Source: Chloranthus sessilifolius
Lineage: Eukaryota > Streptophyta > Magnoliopsida > Chloranthales > Chloranthaceae
Length of the DNA stretch: 64,000 nt
Assembly: GCA_021018995.1 (NCBI GenBank)
Contig: CM037591.1
Span: 71,017,901-71,081,900, forward strand
Reading direction: 5' to 3'
Below are positions 46,146-57,897 of this stretch, piece by piece; the stretch's first letter is position 1; every line of letters starts with the position of its first letter. The notes below the pieces were generated by a model. The model searched no databases, had not been told where the DNA came from, and saw nothing but the letters and a program-made list of their open reading frames with translations. The translations under genes were made by a program, and so were the position numbers.

Positions 46146-47330
46146 CTAAGAGTAGAACCGTCGAACGTATCCAACGTTGATGGGCTCAGGAAGATGATCT
46201 CCGTCCATGGTGGCGAGGCGGATGGCGTATCCTGGCAGCACTTCTTGGATGACATAAGGTCCTTCCCAATTTGGCTTAAACTTTCCTCTTGGATCGACAT
46301 GGAGGGATGGGAAGATCTTCTTCAGCACAGTGTCTCCTACCTTTAGATCTCGACCACGAACACGCTTTTTGTAAGCGCGTGCGATTCGCCCCTGGTATAC
46401 TTGGATATGGCATAAGGCTAGGAGTCTCTTTTCGTTCAGTAAGTTCAGCTGATCAAAGCGTGATCTCTCTTTTTCTGCTTCTGGTCAGCCTAATTCCATG
46501 AGGATTTGGAGTGAGGGTACTTCAACCTCTACCGAGAGGACAACCTCGGTTCCATACACAAGGGAGAATGGTGTTGCCCTTGTAGCGGTACGGATCGACG
46601 TTCGGTAGGGCCACAAAGCAAATGGCAGCATTTCGCTCCAATTTTGATAATTGACGACCATTTTCTCAAGGATGCGGACGACTGTCTTATTCGCGGCTTC
46701 CATGGCTCCATTAGTTTGAGGCCGATAAGGGGATGAGCGATGGTGCTTGATCTTGTATTGCTTGCAGAAGTCTCGGATGCACTTATTCGCAAAGTTTGTG
46801 CTATTGTCCGTGATGATATCTTTGGGTACTCCAAATTGGCACACAATATTATTCTTGAGAAACTTCTCGACGTGACTGGCAGTGATGTTGGCATATGACG
46901 TTGCTTCTACCCACTTGGTGAAGTATTCAATGGCGATGAGGATGAATCGATCTCCGTTTGATGCTTTTGGATTAATCATTCCGACAATGTCAAGGCCCCA
47001 GGTAGCAAATGACCAAGTAGTGGTCATGCAGTGAAGATCAATGGTAGGAGCGTGTATCAGACTGGAGTGTTTTGAACACTTGTAGCATTTTTAAACATGT
47101 TTGCAGTAATATGATTCCATGGTGGTCCAAAAGTATCCATGTCGTAGGATTTTCTTAGCGAGCATGTGACCGCTGACGTGGGCTCCGCATACTCCCTCAT
47201 GGATTTCTTTCATAATATTGACCGCGTCACTTTCAGTAAGGCACCAGAGTAAGATGTTATTGTATGATCGCTTGTAGAGGCATTCCCCGCAAATGACGTA
47301 ACCTGCCACTAAACGTTGAATGGTTCGTCG
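46146..47330 (-). pseudogene. Integrase of element D
   Basis: Zinc region on the minus strand at 47309-47050 (HEGVCGAHVSGHML...YYCKHV), then the core at 47027-46485: D in TWGLDIVGMI, D in IITDNSTNF, E in TNGAMEAANK. The C-terminal part is at 46328-46146, with PNWEGPYVIQEVLPG. TAG near 47089 and a frameshift between 46485 and 46328 break the gene. No chromodomain. Confidence 0.9.
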
Positions 47331-48060
47331 GTTTGTCTTAGATGTACCCTATGGGAAAGTTAGGGTCTTGATGAAATTCTTGATATCTGAGAACCAAGGT
47401 GGCTCATCATCAGGCTTTGTAGGTTCCTTCATCTGGAGGCAGAAGGCCAGTTCATTCCTCTGCTCGATCACGATCGGCTTCATCTCAACACCATAGGGGA
47501 TTTCAATCATTCACGCTAGAGTGGCTAACGCGTCAACAAACTGATTCCTTATCCGGGGGACGTATGAGAAAGTCACATCTTGGAGGCAAGCTATCAGATC
47601 CTCGAGGTGTTCATGATAGGGGATCAGTTTCTCGTCTTTCATCTTTCAGTCACCATTCGTCTGGCATATGATTAACTGTGAATCGCCAAATACTCAAAGG
47701 TGAGTTACATTCAGATCAAGAGATGCCTGCAGACAAGCGGCGCAAGCTTCGTACTCAGCCATATTATTAGTGCAAGGGAAGTTGAGCTTGATAGAGACCG
47801 GTACATGGGATCGTTTTGGTGAAATCAGGATGGCGCCAACTCCTTGGCCCTCGACATTTGTTGCCCCGTCAAAGTGCATTACCCATGATTCTTCTACTTC
47901 TTCTGTATCGTCTTCTGTCATGAACAGAATGTCTTCATCTGGAAACACAGTCCTTAAGGGCTCATAGTTAGGTAAAGGATTATCAGCAAGATGATCAGCA
48001 AGCGTCTGTCCCTTGATCGACTTCTGAGTGACGTACATGATGTCGAATTCAGATAATAAG
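47331..48060 (-). pseudogene. Second RNase H domain of element D
   Basis: The minus-strand frame at 48038-47694 has WVMHFDGATNVEGQGVGAIL near 47885 and NNMAEYEACAACLQASLDL near 47765, the marks of an RNase H1-type domain with catalytic D and E. It lies after the gypsy RNase H and before integrase. A second, archaeal-type RNase H in this place is a published trait of the Tat lineage. Coding continues in broken frames to about 47331, including VPRIRNQFVDALATLA near 47570-47525. Confidence 0.85.
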
Positions 48061-49744
48061 AGTTGCCATCGTGCGGTTCATCCAGTGAGAGCTGGCTTTT
48101 CAAATAGGTATTTCAATGGGTCCATTCGGGCCAAGAGCAGAACGGCCTGGGATAGTAAGTAGTGGCGAAGCCTTTGAGTAGCCCATACAAGAGCTAGGCA
48201 TGCTTTCTCCAAATGAGAGTAGCGCGTCTCGTAATTAGTAAACTTCTTGCTCATATAGTAAATGGCTTGCTCTCTTCTTCCTGCTTCATCATGCTGCCCT
48301 AAAACACATCCCATCGAAACTTCTGTCGTGGAGAGATACATCAAGAGTGGTCTCCCTAGCTCAGGTGGTACCAAAATAGGTGGATTAAGGAGGTAGCCTT
48401 TGATTTTTTCGAACGCTGCTTGGCAATCGTCGTTCCATTCAACGGGCGAATTCTTCCTTAGTAACTTGAAGATCGGCGTGCAGATTGGAGTTAGTTGTGC
48501 AATGAACCGACTTATATACTGTATTCTACCCAGAAACCCTCTAACCACTTTCTTGGTAGACGGCGGTGGCATTTTAGTGATGGCTTTGACTTTAACTGGG
48601 TCGACCTTGATCCCTCTCCTGCTGACGATGAACCCTAGCAGTTTCCCTGACATAGCACCGAACGCGCACTTTTGTGGATTCAGATGTAGTCTATATTTCC
48701 TCAGCCTTTCAAACAGCTTCTGAAGGTTTACCAGATGGTCGCTTCACTCTGGTGACTTGGCTATCATGTCGTCGACATACACTTCAATCTCTCGGCGCAT
48801 CATGTCATGATATAGTGCAGTCATAGCTCTCTGGTATGTTGCACTGGCATTCTTCAGCCCGAATGGCATGACTCGATAGCAAAAGGTTCTCCAGGGGATA
48901 ATGAATGTTGTCTTCTCGCGATCAACCTCAGCCATTTTGATCTAATTGTATCCTGAGAATCCATCCATAAAAGAAAGCATCTCATGCTTAGCTGTGTTAT
49001 CAATCAAGATGTCGATGTGTCGTAGTGGGAAATCATCCTTTGGGCTTGCTCTGTTCAAATTATAGAAATCGATGCACATGTGGACCTTTCCGTCTTTCTT
49101 CGGTACAGGCACGATATTGGCTAGCCACTGTGGGTATTTGGATACCATGAGAAACCCTGCATCGTATTGCTTGATGACCTCATCTTTGACTTTCAGCATC
49201 CATTCGGGTCGGAGACATCTCAGTTTCTGCTTGACTGGCTTCATATCAGGGTAGAGAGGCAACTCATGCTCGACCAAATCAGTATCCAGACTAGGCATGT
49301 CCTTGTACGACCAGGCAAAAATGTCTTGGTATGACCGAAGGAAGTCGATCATGCTTTTTTTTTCCTCAGGAGACAGTGATGTTCTAATTTTGGTTATTCT
49401 GGGAACCTCCTCAGTTCCTAGATTGACATCTTCGGTCTCTTCGACAATGGGGGTAGGGCCATGCCCAAAGTCGGCAAATCGGTCAGGGAGCTCATCGGGG
49501 AGCTCCTCGAAGGGAACAACTTCGTCCAGACTCGTGATCCCTACCTCTTCTTGTATTTCTACAGGGAAGGGGTCGATTTCACGTGGGATGGGCATTTTGA
49601 TTAAGGCATCCTTTTGTGGGACATTTTCTGGAATTTTAAATGACAATATTTTTGAACTTTGGATTTTTTCAATGTTTTTAGGATTTTGTATTTTTTCCAT
49701 GTTTTTGAGATTTTATATTTTTTCCATGTTTTTGAGATTTTTTT
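48061..49744 (-). pseudogene. Reverse transcriptase and first RNase H of element D
   Basis: The frame at 49700-48942 carries the RT start (RPEWMLKVKDEVIKQ, MCIDFYNLNRASPKDDFPL, MLSFMDGFSGYN). The frame at 48935-48744 has VMPFGLKNASATYQRAM and the catalytic YVDD. The frame at 48653-48078 has the connection (GFLGRIQYISRFI) and RNase H (YYMSKKFTNYETRYSHLEKACLAL). Stops near 48940 and 48740 interrupt it; only a few changes separate it from an open frame. Further upstream, 49745-50376, coding is too decayed to read with certainty. Confidence 0.9.
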
Positions 49745-50376
49745 TTTCTTCAGAGACGGACCCTTGGCAAGGCGGGTTTGTGTATATACAACGTATTGCC
49801 TGCCAAGGGCTTATCACACTTTTTATAGGTTATTTTATTTTGGGAAACGGGTGCCAAATGTTAGGCCACTCCCCGCTTCCAGAGTTTGGGGCAAAGATGC
49901 CCAGTTGCGTACCTGAGGGGTTACTCCTTTACCTGATTGGATGAAGGGTGCTGACTGATATGGATCCTTGGGGTCAACTTCCATCATTTTAATCCCATTT
50001 CGTCTGAGATGATATCCTCAAATGTTAACAAGGCTTTGTGGTGATTCACCACAGGGGGAGTTTGTTCAGATTTCGACCGTCGTTCCTCGAAAAGGGATAA
50101 CGCGACCAAGTCTATCTCCAAGCTGGGAACGGAGATTTAGGGATTGGTGGGATGGACTGGGGCTATGGGTTTGTGTGGGGTCAAATGGGTTGCCCCATTT
50201 CGATCGATCTTTACGGCCCCTACACTGATAAAAGAATCCCCGATGTGCGGCCTAGGGCAAGGTTTCTCTTCTATGTTGATTACTTGAGCTCTTGCAGCCG
50301 TGGCCACCCTTTCTTTCTCTTTGGCCTCTCAGACCTCTTCTTCTGTGGGCTTGTATCCTAGCCCGAATCTTACTTT

Positions 50377-50733
50377 CTATCCCTTAGCCACAACTGGCTC
50401 TCTTCTGCCTTGTAATTTGGGTCCCAGACCCCTTCCTTTCTGATAGCCCCACTTTTGGAGCATTGCCATTGCCGCAACCATACCGCCTCCTGTTTTAGAC
50501 ATGATGCCCTCAATGGGTTCTGAGAGTATTGCCAACACCTCGTACTTGAAACTGTGGAGGTCGACGTCCTCAGCGGTGTGTGGTATATCTAGCATATTGG
50601 GTTTCTCCACACTATTGGTGGCCTTTTCTTTCTCACTGTGCCCTTCTCCAATGATCGTGATAATCTTGTGCCCAGATGCAAATTTGAGTTTCTGGTGCAA
50701 TGTGGAAGGTATGGCTCTGACTTCATGTAGCCA
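50377..50733 (-). pseudogene. Protease C-terminus and G-patch of element D
   Basis: On the minus strand the text starts inside the protease end (WLHEV, then IPSTLHQKLKF) and reaches a G-patch at about 50510-50395 (MLQKWGYQKGRGLGPKLQGR). G-patches bind nucleic acid and occur between protease and RT in Tat/Ogre elements. Past the stop at 50377 the same frame still looks coding (FGLGYKPTEEE) to about 50280. The active-site half of the protease is gone, lost at the junction with E1. Confidence 0.8.
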
Positions 50734-52262
50734 CCGGTGGAAATTATTGGAAGACCTGGCACTTTACGATGCGAACATTGAGTCGAAAGCTCCAGGATCC
50801 TTTTTGGCTAACATATCAGTGAAGCCCATAATATTTGAGCATATCCACGATCTACATTTGAAAGATCCGACCTTAACAAAGATTCATCAAGACGTGATTG
50901 AGGGCATCAGGCCGGACTTCTCAGTAAAAGAAGATGGTTCTTTATTGTTCAAGGGCCGTCTCAGCATTCCGGACAATGCCTATCTAAGACGAACGATTCT
51001 TGATGAAGCTCATAAGTCAAATTATGCTATCCACCCTGGTAGCACCAAAATGTACCAAGACTTGAAAAAGAACTACTGGTGGAGAGGTTTCAAGCAAGAC
51101 GTGGCTGAATACGTGTCACGGTGTTTGACTTGTTAGCAGGTGAAGATTGATCATAGTCATCGGGCTGGACTATTACAGCCTTTACCAATACCAGAATGGA
51201 AGTGGGAATCGATCTCGATGGATTTCATCGTTGGATTGCCGCATACTGCCAAGTGACACAATGCCATTTGGGTCGTCGTAGAACGATTGACCAAATCAGA
51301 GCACTTTTTGCCGTACAATACGATGTATACGGCAGGAAGACTGGCAGACTTATACATGAAGGAGATTGTAAGACCACGAGATTCCAAGCAGCATAGTTTC
51401 AGATCGTGATCCACTTTATACGTCCAAGTTTTGGAAGAAATTTCAAGAAGGAATGGGAACACGACTAGATTTTAGTTCAGCTTTCCATCCTCAAACCGAT
51501 GGGCAGACCGAACGAGTGAACCAAGTGATAGAAGACATGCTCAGAGCGCGCATGATGGATATGAAAGGATACTGGGATGAGTATCTACCGTTGATCGAAT
51601 TCGCATACAAGAACAGTTTCCAAATGAGCATTGGCATGGCACTGTATGAATCTCTATACGGACGACGATGTAAATCACCCCTAAATTGGGAATAAATAGG
51701 TGAAAAGTTCATTTTGGGACCAGAACTGCTTGAAGATAACGCCACTGTAGTGCGTATAATCAGAGAGAGGCTGAAGTCAGCACAGAGTAGACAGAAAAGT
51801 TATGCCGACATCAAGCGGACTAGTGTCGACTATAAAGTGGGTGAACACGTGTTTGTGAAAGTGTCGCCTATGAAAGGTGTAATGAGATTTGGCAAGGGAG
51901 GTAAGTTAAGTCCCCATTATGTTGGACCATTTGAAATTTTGGGACGCATAGGTGAAGTGGCATCTCGCATTGGCATACCACTGCTATTTGATCGGGTACA
52001 TAATGATTTCCACATATCGAAGCTCAGAAAGTATGTGAACGATCCATCTCATGTGTTAGGAAGTCAACCTATGGAGATGTGTGAGGACATGAGCATGATA
52101 GAGGAACCAGTGGAAATCTTGGATCGAAAGGAACAAGTATTGCGCACTAAAGTGATTCCCTTAGTGCTTGTTTGATGGAAAAATCATCCTAACGAAGAAG
52201 CTACGTGGGAACGAGAGGCTGATGTGAAAGAACAATATCCAGCCTTGTTTCCAACGACTTGA
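50732..52262 (+). pseudogene. Integrase and chromodomain of E1
   Basis: Begins within HRWKLLEDLAL and carries the zinc region (SNYAIHPGSTKMYQDL, CLTC followed by TAG where E2 has CAG), [10 protein letters not shown] near 51220, FHPQTDGQTERVNQVIEDM near 51485-51540, YESLYGRRCKSPLNW near 51647, GPFEILG near 51930, and a chromodomain ending WKNHPNEEATWEREADVKEQYPALFP (from about 52178). Stops at 51134, 51253 and 51693, TGA at 52173 (E2 has CGA there) and frameshifts around 51370-51450 break it. Confidence 0.9.
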
Positions 52263-52475
52263 GAATCCAATGTAAACTACAAACATGTTTGTGGAATCTC
52301 AACAATACTTGTAATTCAATGGAAGTTTTGATCAAGGTATGATAAATGAATAAATTTTTATATACACATGACCTTGAGGATGTGTTTTGTGGAACTAAGG
52401 ATCACTTGATGTCATAAACTACAAGAGAAATTAAATTAACAAAGAACTTGAAAATCTACAGAAATTGGGCGAAAC

Positions 52476-53261
52476 CGATTAATCGAATTTCAAATCGATT
52501 AATCGATTTGGAATTTTGATTAATCGATTTTGTTCGATTAGTAGACTGGCATGTGCCAGTGACTGTAAACTTGAGTACGAGTTAGAAAACATACAGAATG
52601 AAATTTCGATTAATCGATTTAGGTTTCGACTAATCAATTTAGGTTTTCGATTAATCGAACTGCATGTTCGATTAATCGAACAAACTGGGAATGTTAGAAG
52701 AATTTAGAGGGAATTACTGAATTTTCGATTAATCAAACCGAGAATTCGATTAATCAAATAACTTAAGGGATTTATGAAAATTTGGAGTAAGAGGAACGAT
52801 TTCGATTAATTGATGTGAAATTTGATTAATCAATTTTAGATTTCGATTAATCGAACCATAGTTCGACTAATCGAATAACTTAAGGAATCCTGAAAATTTT
52901 GGAAAGGACAGCACGATTTCTATTAATCGAAGGGAATTTCGATTAATCGATTTTGAAATTTTGATGAATCGAAATGGATTTCGATTAATCGACTGCCTCG
53001 CGCCAGTGAGCTCTAAAACTTGAATTTTTAAACTGATACGATTTCGATTAATCGAAATTATTTCGATTAATCGATTTTGACTTTCGACTAATCGATTTTG
53101 ACTTTCGACTAATCGATTTTGGAAATCGATTAATCAATTTTGCGCGGCTTAACCTAGTTTTGAATCTCGATTAATCGACTTTGGATTTCGATTAATCGAT
53201 TTTGTGCGGCTTAACCTAGTTTTGAATCTTGATTAATCGACTTTGGATTTCGATTAATCGA
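52476..53261 (+). promoter_or_regulatory. CGATTAATCG array in the 3' region of E1
   Basis: About 27 copies of CGATTAATCG or one-change variants, with spacers mostly of 10-11 bp, giving steps of 20-21 bp (for example 53044-53150). A unit of about 57 bp ending in two palindromes is present twice at 53148-53262; E2 has it once. The array ends 11 bp before a TATA box. Confidence 0.92.
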
Positions 53262-53272
53262 GCTGACGCCCA

Positions 53273-53283
53273 TATATATAAAA
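53273..53283 (+). promoter_or_regulatory. TATA box upstream of the extra ORF of E1
   Basis: TATATATAAAA, 11 bp after the last palindrome and about 220 bp before the ATG. E2 has the same box at 63816. Telo-boxes (AAACCCTAAA near 53433 and AAAACCCTAAA near 53477) follow in the leader. Confidence 0.7.
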
Positions 53284-53505
53284 TTGGGGATTTCACTCCC
53301 CATTTGAAATCATTTGAACTTTTCGGATTTTGGGCGTTTCTTCTTCTCCTTCTCCAAATATCCGACGCCCTAGGGTTGCGTATTCATTGGTGTTTCAGAT
53401 CGGATTCACATGCCAGCACATCCAAAACCCACGGTAAACCCTAAAATTAGCTTTTTCCTTCAATTTGAGCTAGACAAAACCCTAAATTTTGCCATTTTAC
53501 CAAAA

Positions 53506-55021
53506 ATGCCACCCAAAACTCGGTTGTCTTCGAAGAACGCAACCTCTAAGCTTCCGATTCGGCGTAAGAACGCCGCACCACCACCACCGACCCCATCACC
53601 CGTGAGGACCCCGTCACCATCGACATCGGACACCACGTCCTGGTCGACAAGCGCGTCTTTGCATGGGTCTTCACGTGAGTCTACCCCTATGCTACCACCA
53701 CCCACTAACGTGGTACAACCCAATGAGTGGTGGGCCACAAAGACCTTTGAGGTCGAGTACCTTTTTCACAAATCCCGATGTGCCGGGTGAGACCCAATGG
53801 GCTCGTAACTATCTTAGGAATGCCGGTCTCGGCAACCTTCTCAAACCAATCTGGGGTTCCTACTACCCTAGATTGGTGAGGTTGTTTTACCAAGGGCTTG
53901 TGGACAGCCCTACCGACGATGTGATCAAGACCACCATAGAGGGTCGAGAATACATGATCACCTGTCGCCACATACACGAGGTGCTCGAGTGCTACCTCGA
54001 TTTCACCCCTGAGACCACCCTCTTCCCACCCTTTGAGGAGGACCCTCGGTTTGAGGAGATCATGACCCGCATGACCAACGAGAAGAAGGGGTCGGGATCC
54101 TCCATCAAGCGGGTCGACCTTCCCCACTACATGTGGATGCTTGATTCCATAATCAAGTGTAATCTCTACCCGTTGCGGCACGACACCGAGCGGATAGATA
54201 TGGTGCAACAGGCACTGTATGCGGCCTTCTGTGGCCGGTGGTTCGACGCCACCATGCTCATCCTCGAGGGGATGAGATATATTAAAGGAAAGTTAATGAA
54301 GGGCAACTTAAGGCCCAAGGAGAAGATGCCCTATGCTCGCCTCATCTCGAGGTTGTTGGAGTGCTACTCCAACGATCCCTCCTACACCATCTCGCCTCAC
54401 GAGGTGAGGGCTACGGACCGTGTGAAGACATTTTCGAAGTCTTCATTGACCCGCAGCTACAACTTACTAAAGCGGACTCTACCGGCTCCGAGTCCGACTC
54501 CAACAATAGCAACAGCAGTAGCACCACCACCACCCCCACCACCACATCAGGACCCACCCGTGGGTGGGGCACACCCAGCCGAGCCATCAGTGGAGAGGGC
54601 TACCTCTCAGACCACAGCCTTCACCAAACCACTTGACTCACTCCACCCCGCTACACCCACATCATCATACCCGCGTAGCGTAGCTCCATCCGGTCCTACC
54701 ATCGAGGAGGTGTTGGCTCGCATGGAGGCCAACAACGAGCGGATGAATCAGAGGATGGACTTCCTTATGTTCCATACCCTCCGCTGCATCTACCCGTCGG
54801 ACTACCAGCGCTACCTCGCTCAGAAGGAGGAGTGGACTGCAGGACGGACCGCCTTCCACAGAGGTCCCGTCTTCCATCCGACCACCGCCACTATCGGCAC
54901 TGCTCCTTCCACATCTACATCTGCTCCGCCGACTGAGACGCCGCACTTACCGCAGCCGCTATCGCCTCGGACCGCCCAACCAGCACAAACTTCACCACCC
55001 TTGATCACTGACCAGCTCTAG
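53506..55021 (+). pseudogene. Extra ORF of element E1 (putative plant transposon protein domain), one frameshift
   Basis: I choose ATG 53506 (MPPKTRL) because a leader with telo-boxes precedes it; an upstream in-frame ATG at 53410 is possible. The N-terminal part is basic (KLPIRRKN) and then Pro/Ser/Thr-rich. A one-base insertion near 53760 shifts the frame, and from there one open frame runs to 55021. It holds YPRLVRLFYQGL near 53868, ITCRHIHEVLE near 53955-53985, LPHYMWMLDSIIKCNLYP near 54120-54170 and ALYAAF near 54212, aligned with the ORFs of A and B. A Pro-rich linker (54480-54700), a helix around EEVLARMEANNERMNQRMDFL (54703-54765) and a Pro/Ser/Thr-rich tail follow. Such an ORF after a chromodomain pol is unusual. 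Function unknown; it is nearly intact. Confidence 0.75.
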
Positions 55022-55355
55022 CAGACCCTTGACCCCATAGCACCGTCGGCTCAGTTGAGCACTGCTCTATGCGGACCAGCTGACTGCATGAGCCTCGTGC
55101 TCTCATTTTTGAGTTCTATTGTATGCATGTATGTAGTGTACGCCAACTTATTTGGCGCGTTGTAAAAATTTTCAGACATTAATAGAAATAAAAAATTTTG
55201 GTGTAAATTTTTCATTATCACAACCTTTATATTCTATGTTGTCTTTTTCTTATTACCGTAGTACATCTGAGTCTACTGGGCCACCTCACCTGCGAGTGTG
55301 GGGGGGAGACCCAGACCTACGCACCTTTGGGTTATTTTCGAGGACGAAAATTCCC
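55022..55355 (+). other. 3' untranslated region of E1
   Basis: AT-rich with an AATAAAAA signal near 55187. It ends with TTCGAGGACGAAAATTCCC, a stretch commonly seen before the purine tract in Del/Tekay elements. Confidence 0.6.
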
Positions 55356-55368
55356 AAGGTGGGGAGGA
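55356..55368 (+). promoter_or_regulatory. Polypurine tract of E1
   Basis: AAGGTGGGGAGGA directly before the LTR start TGTAATATCCCG, as usual for chromodomain elements. Confidence 0.9.
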
Positions 55369-57793
55369 TGTAATATCCCGAAAAATAAAGTTAAACAGTG
55401 ACCTCGGGATCTGTGCCCGATTGGTCATGGGTTTGACCAATTAGGAGTTCAATAGTAAGCATAGAGTGTGATGAATGGATGAGATGTGATAAATTGATGA
55501 ACTGTGTGGTGTGTGATGTAAATGTGAAGTCACATACACCTATCGCGGTGCATGTGCTCAACACACAATTGAGAGGAGAGATAAAAGGGTTTAATAACCC
55601 TAAGTTGTATGTTTTGGGTTGTTGGGAGAGAAGTAAAGAAGAGAGAGAGAGGAGTAAAGAAGGTTGAGCAAGGAGTGATTGTGAGTGATTGGAAGGGGGA
55701 TTCAAGCATTAAAGAGGCCAATTCAACACGAGGAATCCGTTCAAGCCAAAGCTGGAACCCTAGCCTTTCCAACCACTTGATTTAAATCAATTTGAAATTG
55801 ATTGAAGGTAAAATTCTTATAGATTAAATGCACAGATTGAAGAGTTAGATTGTAGTTAGAAATGGGTGAAAATATAGGATAAAGGCTTAGAAAAATGAAG
55901 GAAAAAGAAAGGGAAAAAGATTGGGAAGAACAACCAAAAGGGGGCTGAATCTGCCCATTTCGATTAATCGAAATTGAGTTTCGATTAATCGATTTTGGCC
56001 AAGAAGTTGAAAAGTTAGAGGACCCCGATCTCGATTAATCGAATTGAGTTTCGATTAATCGACTTTGAATTTCGATTAATCGAATTGGTATTCGATTAAT
56101 CGACCGGGAACCTACAGTGAACTCCAGTGGAGAAAAGAAAAGAGCTTGGAGAAATCGACTAGTCGAAATGAGAGTTCGATTAATTGATTTTGGAAACTCG
56201 ATTACTCGAATTGAGAATCGACTAGATAGAATAGAGAAATTCGACTAATCAAATGGGAATTTGATTAATCAAATGAGAATCGATTAATCGATATTGAATT
56301 TCGATTAATCAATTTTGAAGTTCGATTAATCGACTGTGCCAGTTTATGTTGACTTTTAAGTTTGACTTTAAGATTCTTGGAGGGTCTTGGACCTTCTTTA
56401 TTACATCTTTAGTGATGTGTTTCACACGTTATGTGGTACCATAGGTGGTACGTGTGAGCTTGGGCACAAGGAGCCACGTGGGACCTTGATGCATGATCAA
56501 ACAGAGACTTGAGGTAGGGAACACCTTGAACATGTACTTTATTTGGAAGAGCTTGTATGTAGTGATATAGAATTCGATTCAAAATATTTTATTGCTTAAG
56601 AGTTTGTGAAAAGTGTGTGTGTGACATCAATAAGAGTAATTATAATGAGCCATCCCCAGGGGATGAGGAAGTAAAGAGATAAGAGCATCAATGTGTGATG
56701 CAAGTGAATGGATACATCCCAGGGATGTATCCAAGTTTGAATCATGTTTGATAGGGCCTAACTGATATAAGATAACACACTTACACGGTGAATAACTATA
56801 TGTAAAGCACCTAATACTTTTGTTATTTGAGGTTTGATAGGGTACCCCACCGACATGGCAGGATATCCACGACTGACACGACAGGATATCTGTGACCGAT
56901 ACGGCGGTGAAACCGTGAAGCAGTCATGAGGATTATCCGGAGTTGAGACAAGTGAAACCCCGCCACCAATCCCCAGGGGAAAGGGGCTTGGGTACTATTT
57001 ATATTCCCAGGGAATACTTTTAAAACTGTCTATATAGATGACGATGATGGGTATCTCATCGGGGCTCAATGCTATATTGCTCGGGGATTACTTAAGTTGA
57101 AGGTTTAAGTTTGCTTTAGGCCTTTTCAGCATCATTAATGAATAAGTAAAAGATATGAGTAAACTACCAGTAAGAATGTGATTCTTTTCAAACTGTTTTT
57201 CATCAGTAACTGCATAGACACATCATGCATGACATATCATGGAATATATGTGAGTGGTAATTTATAGGTTCAACTGTGTTCTGTTCCCTATTGAGCTAGG
57301 ATGTAGCTCACCCTTTAGACTATACGTCGCAGGTCCACTATTAGCAGCTGCCGAGGCTTCAGGAGACGTTGACCCCGGTGAGTCGGACCTTGCCCCTGGA
57401 GACGAGTTGGAGCCACCTCCTGAGGACTTCTTCTAGAGGACTCCGTTGTGCAGCTTTGAGAGTTTTGACAGATTTTTATACGGCTTCGTATGTCAGGCCT
57501 TGTTTTGATTAAACAATATATATGTATAGATTTGTGATAATTCTTTTGGGTGAACCATCTATGATGATTAGCTATCATCGATGGTTCGGATCTGTTCTCT
57601 GTTCATGTAGAGGCATGAGGGTAGAACTGTATTTTGAGAAATGCTTATACAGTAATTTAATTCCGCAGCTTCATTTACTATTTCAATTTAATTCATTGCT
57701 TGATATACCAATGTTCCATGCATAGCTAAGGGGCACGGTCAAGATAATCGTGCTGATGGCATGGGTTTCGAGGTGTCAAAATCCGGGCTGTCA
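55369..57793 (+). repeat. LTR shared by E1 and E2
   Basis: 2425 bp, TGTAATATCCCG to GGGCTGTCA. A purine tract lies before it and a primer site after it, so it ends one element and begins the next. It contains a CGATTAATCG cluster (55961-56332) and GGATATCC-type repeats (56855-56910) shared with the LTR of C. No other gene is supported in it. Confidence 0.88.
55961..56332 (+). promoter_or_regulatory. CGATTAATCG cluster in the LTR of E
   Basis: About fifteen copies, several in a row with spacers of 10 or 11 bp (for example 56033, 56053, 56074 and 56094). It lies in the first quarter of the LTR, as in C. Confidence 0.88.
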
Positions 57794-57797
57794 CAGT

Positions 57798-57810
57798 TGG
57801 TATCAGATCC
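57798..57810 (+). promoter_or_regulatory. Primer binding site of E2 (initiator tRNA-Met)
   Basis: TGGTATCAGATCC four bases after the LTR end; complementary to the 3' end of initiator tRNA-Met. Confidence 0.9.
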
Positions 57811-57897
57811 ATTTCTTTTAGCAATTCTGACAATCATTCTTTTGCCATAACATAGGGACTTCTGCTAACGAGACTTTAGTTTCAATTGCAGCCGTCA

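Larger units (their letters stand above)
35110..50733 (-). mobile_element. Element D: Tat/Ogre-like Ty3/Gypsy retrotransposon with two opposite-strand genes
   Basis: Minus-strand order from the right: protease C-terminus, G-patch, RT, gypsy RNase H, second RNase H, integrase, then a long region with two plus-strand genes, a polypurine tract and an LTR. G-patch, dual RNase H, a tRNA-Arg-type primer site and opposite-strand ORFs between pol and the 3' LTR are known marks of the Tat/Ogre group. Gag, most of the protease and the 5' LTR are missing because D is joined to E1 at about 50732. Thirteen copies of a long palindrome (core GCGCAACTANTAGTTGCGC) lie in three clusters. Confidence 0.85.
50732..57793 (+). 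mobile_element. Element E1: 5'-truncated chromodomain retrotransposon
   Basis: From 50732 the sequence is a close copy of E2 (61322 onward): start of integrase, chromodomain, palindrome array. It then continues through an extra ORF and polypurine tract into an LTR ending at 57793. Gag, protease, RT and RNase H are missing. The window shows no target duplication. The LTR is also the 5' LTR of E2. Confidence 0.85.

Noticed and set aside
49297..49944. Plus-strand ORF of 215 codons
   Set aside because: Opposite to the RT start of D and rich in simple Ser/Gly and Phe runs; a shadow.
49745..50376. Ogre-type intron between G-patch and RT of D
   Set aside because: The G-patch frame still looks coding beyond its stop, and I could not find a convincing donor and acceptor pair.
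53705..54208. Minus-strand ORF of 167 codons
   Set aside because: Shadow of the extra ORF of E1 in GC-rich sequence.
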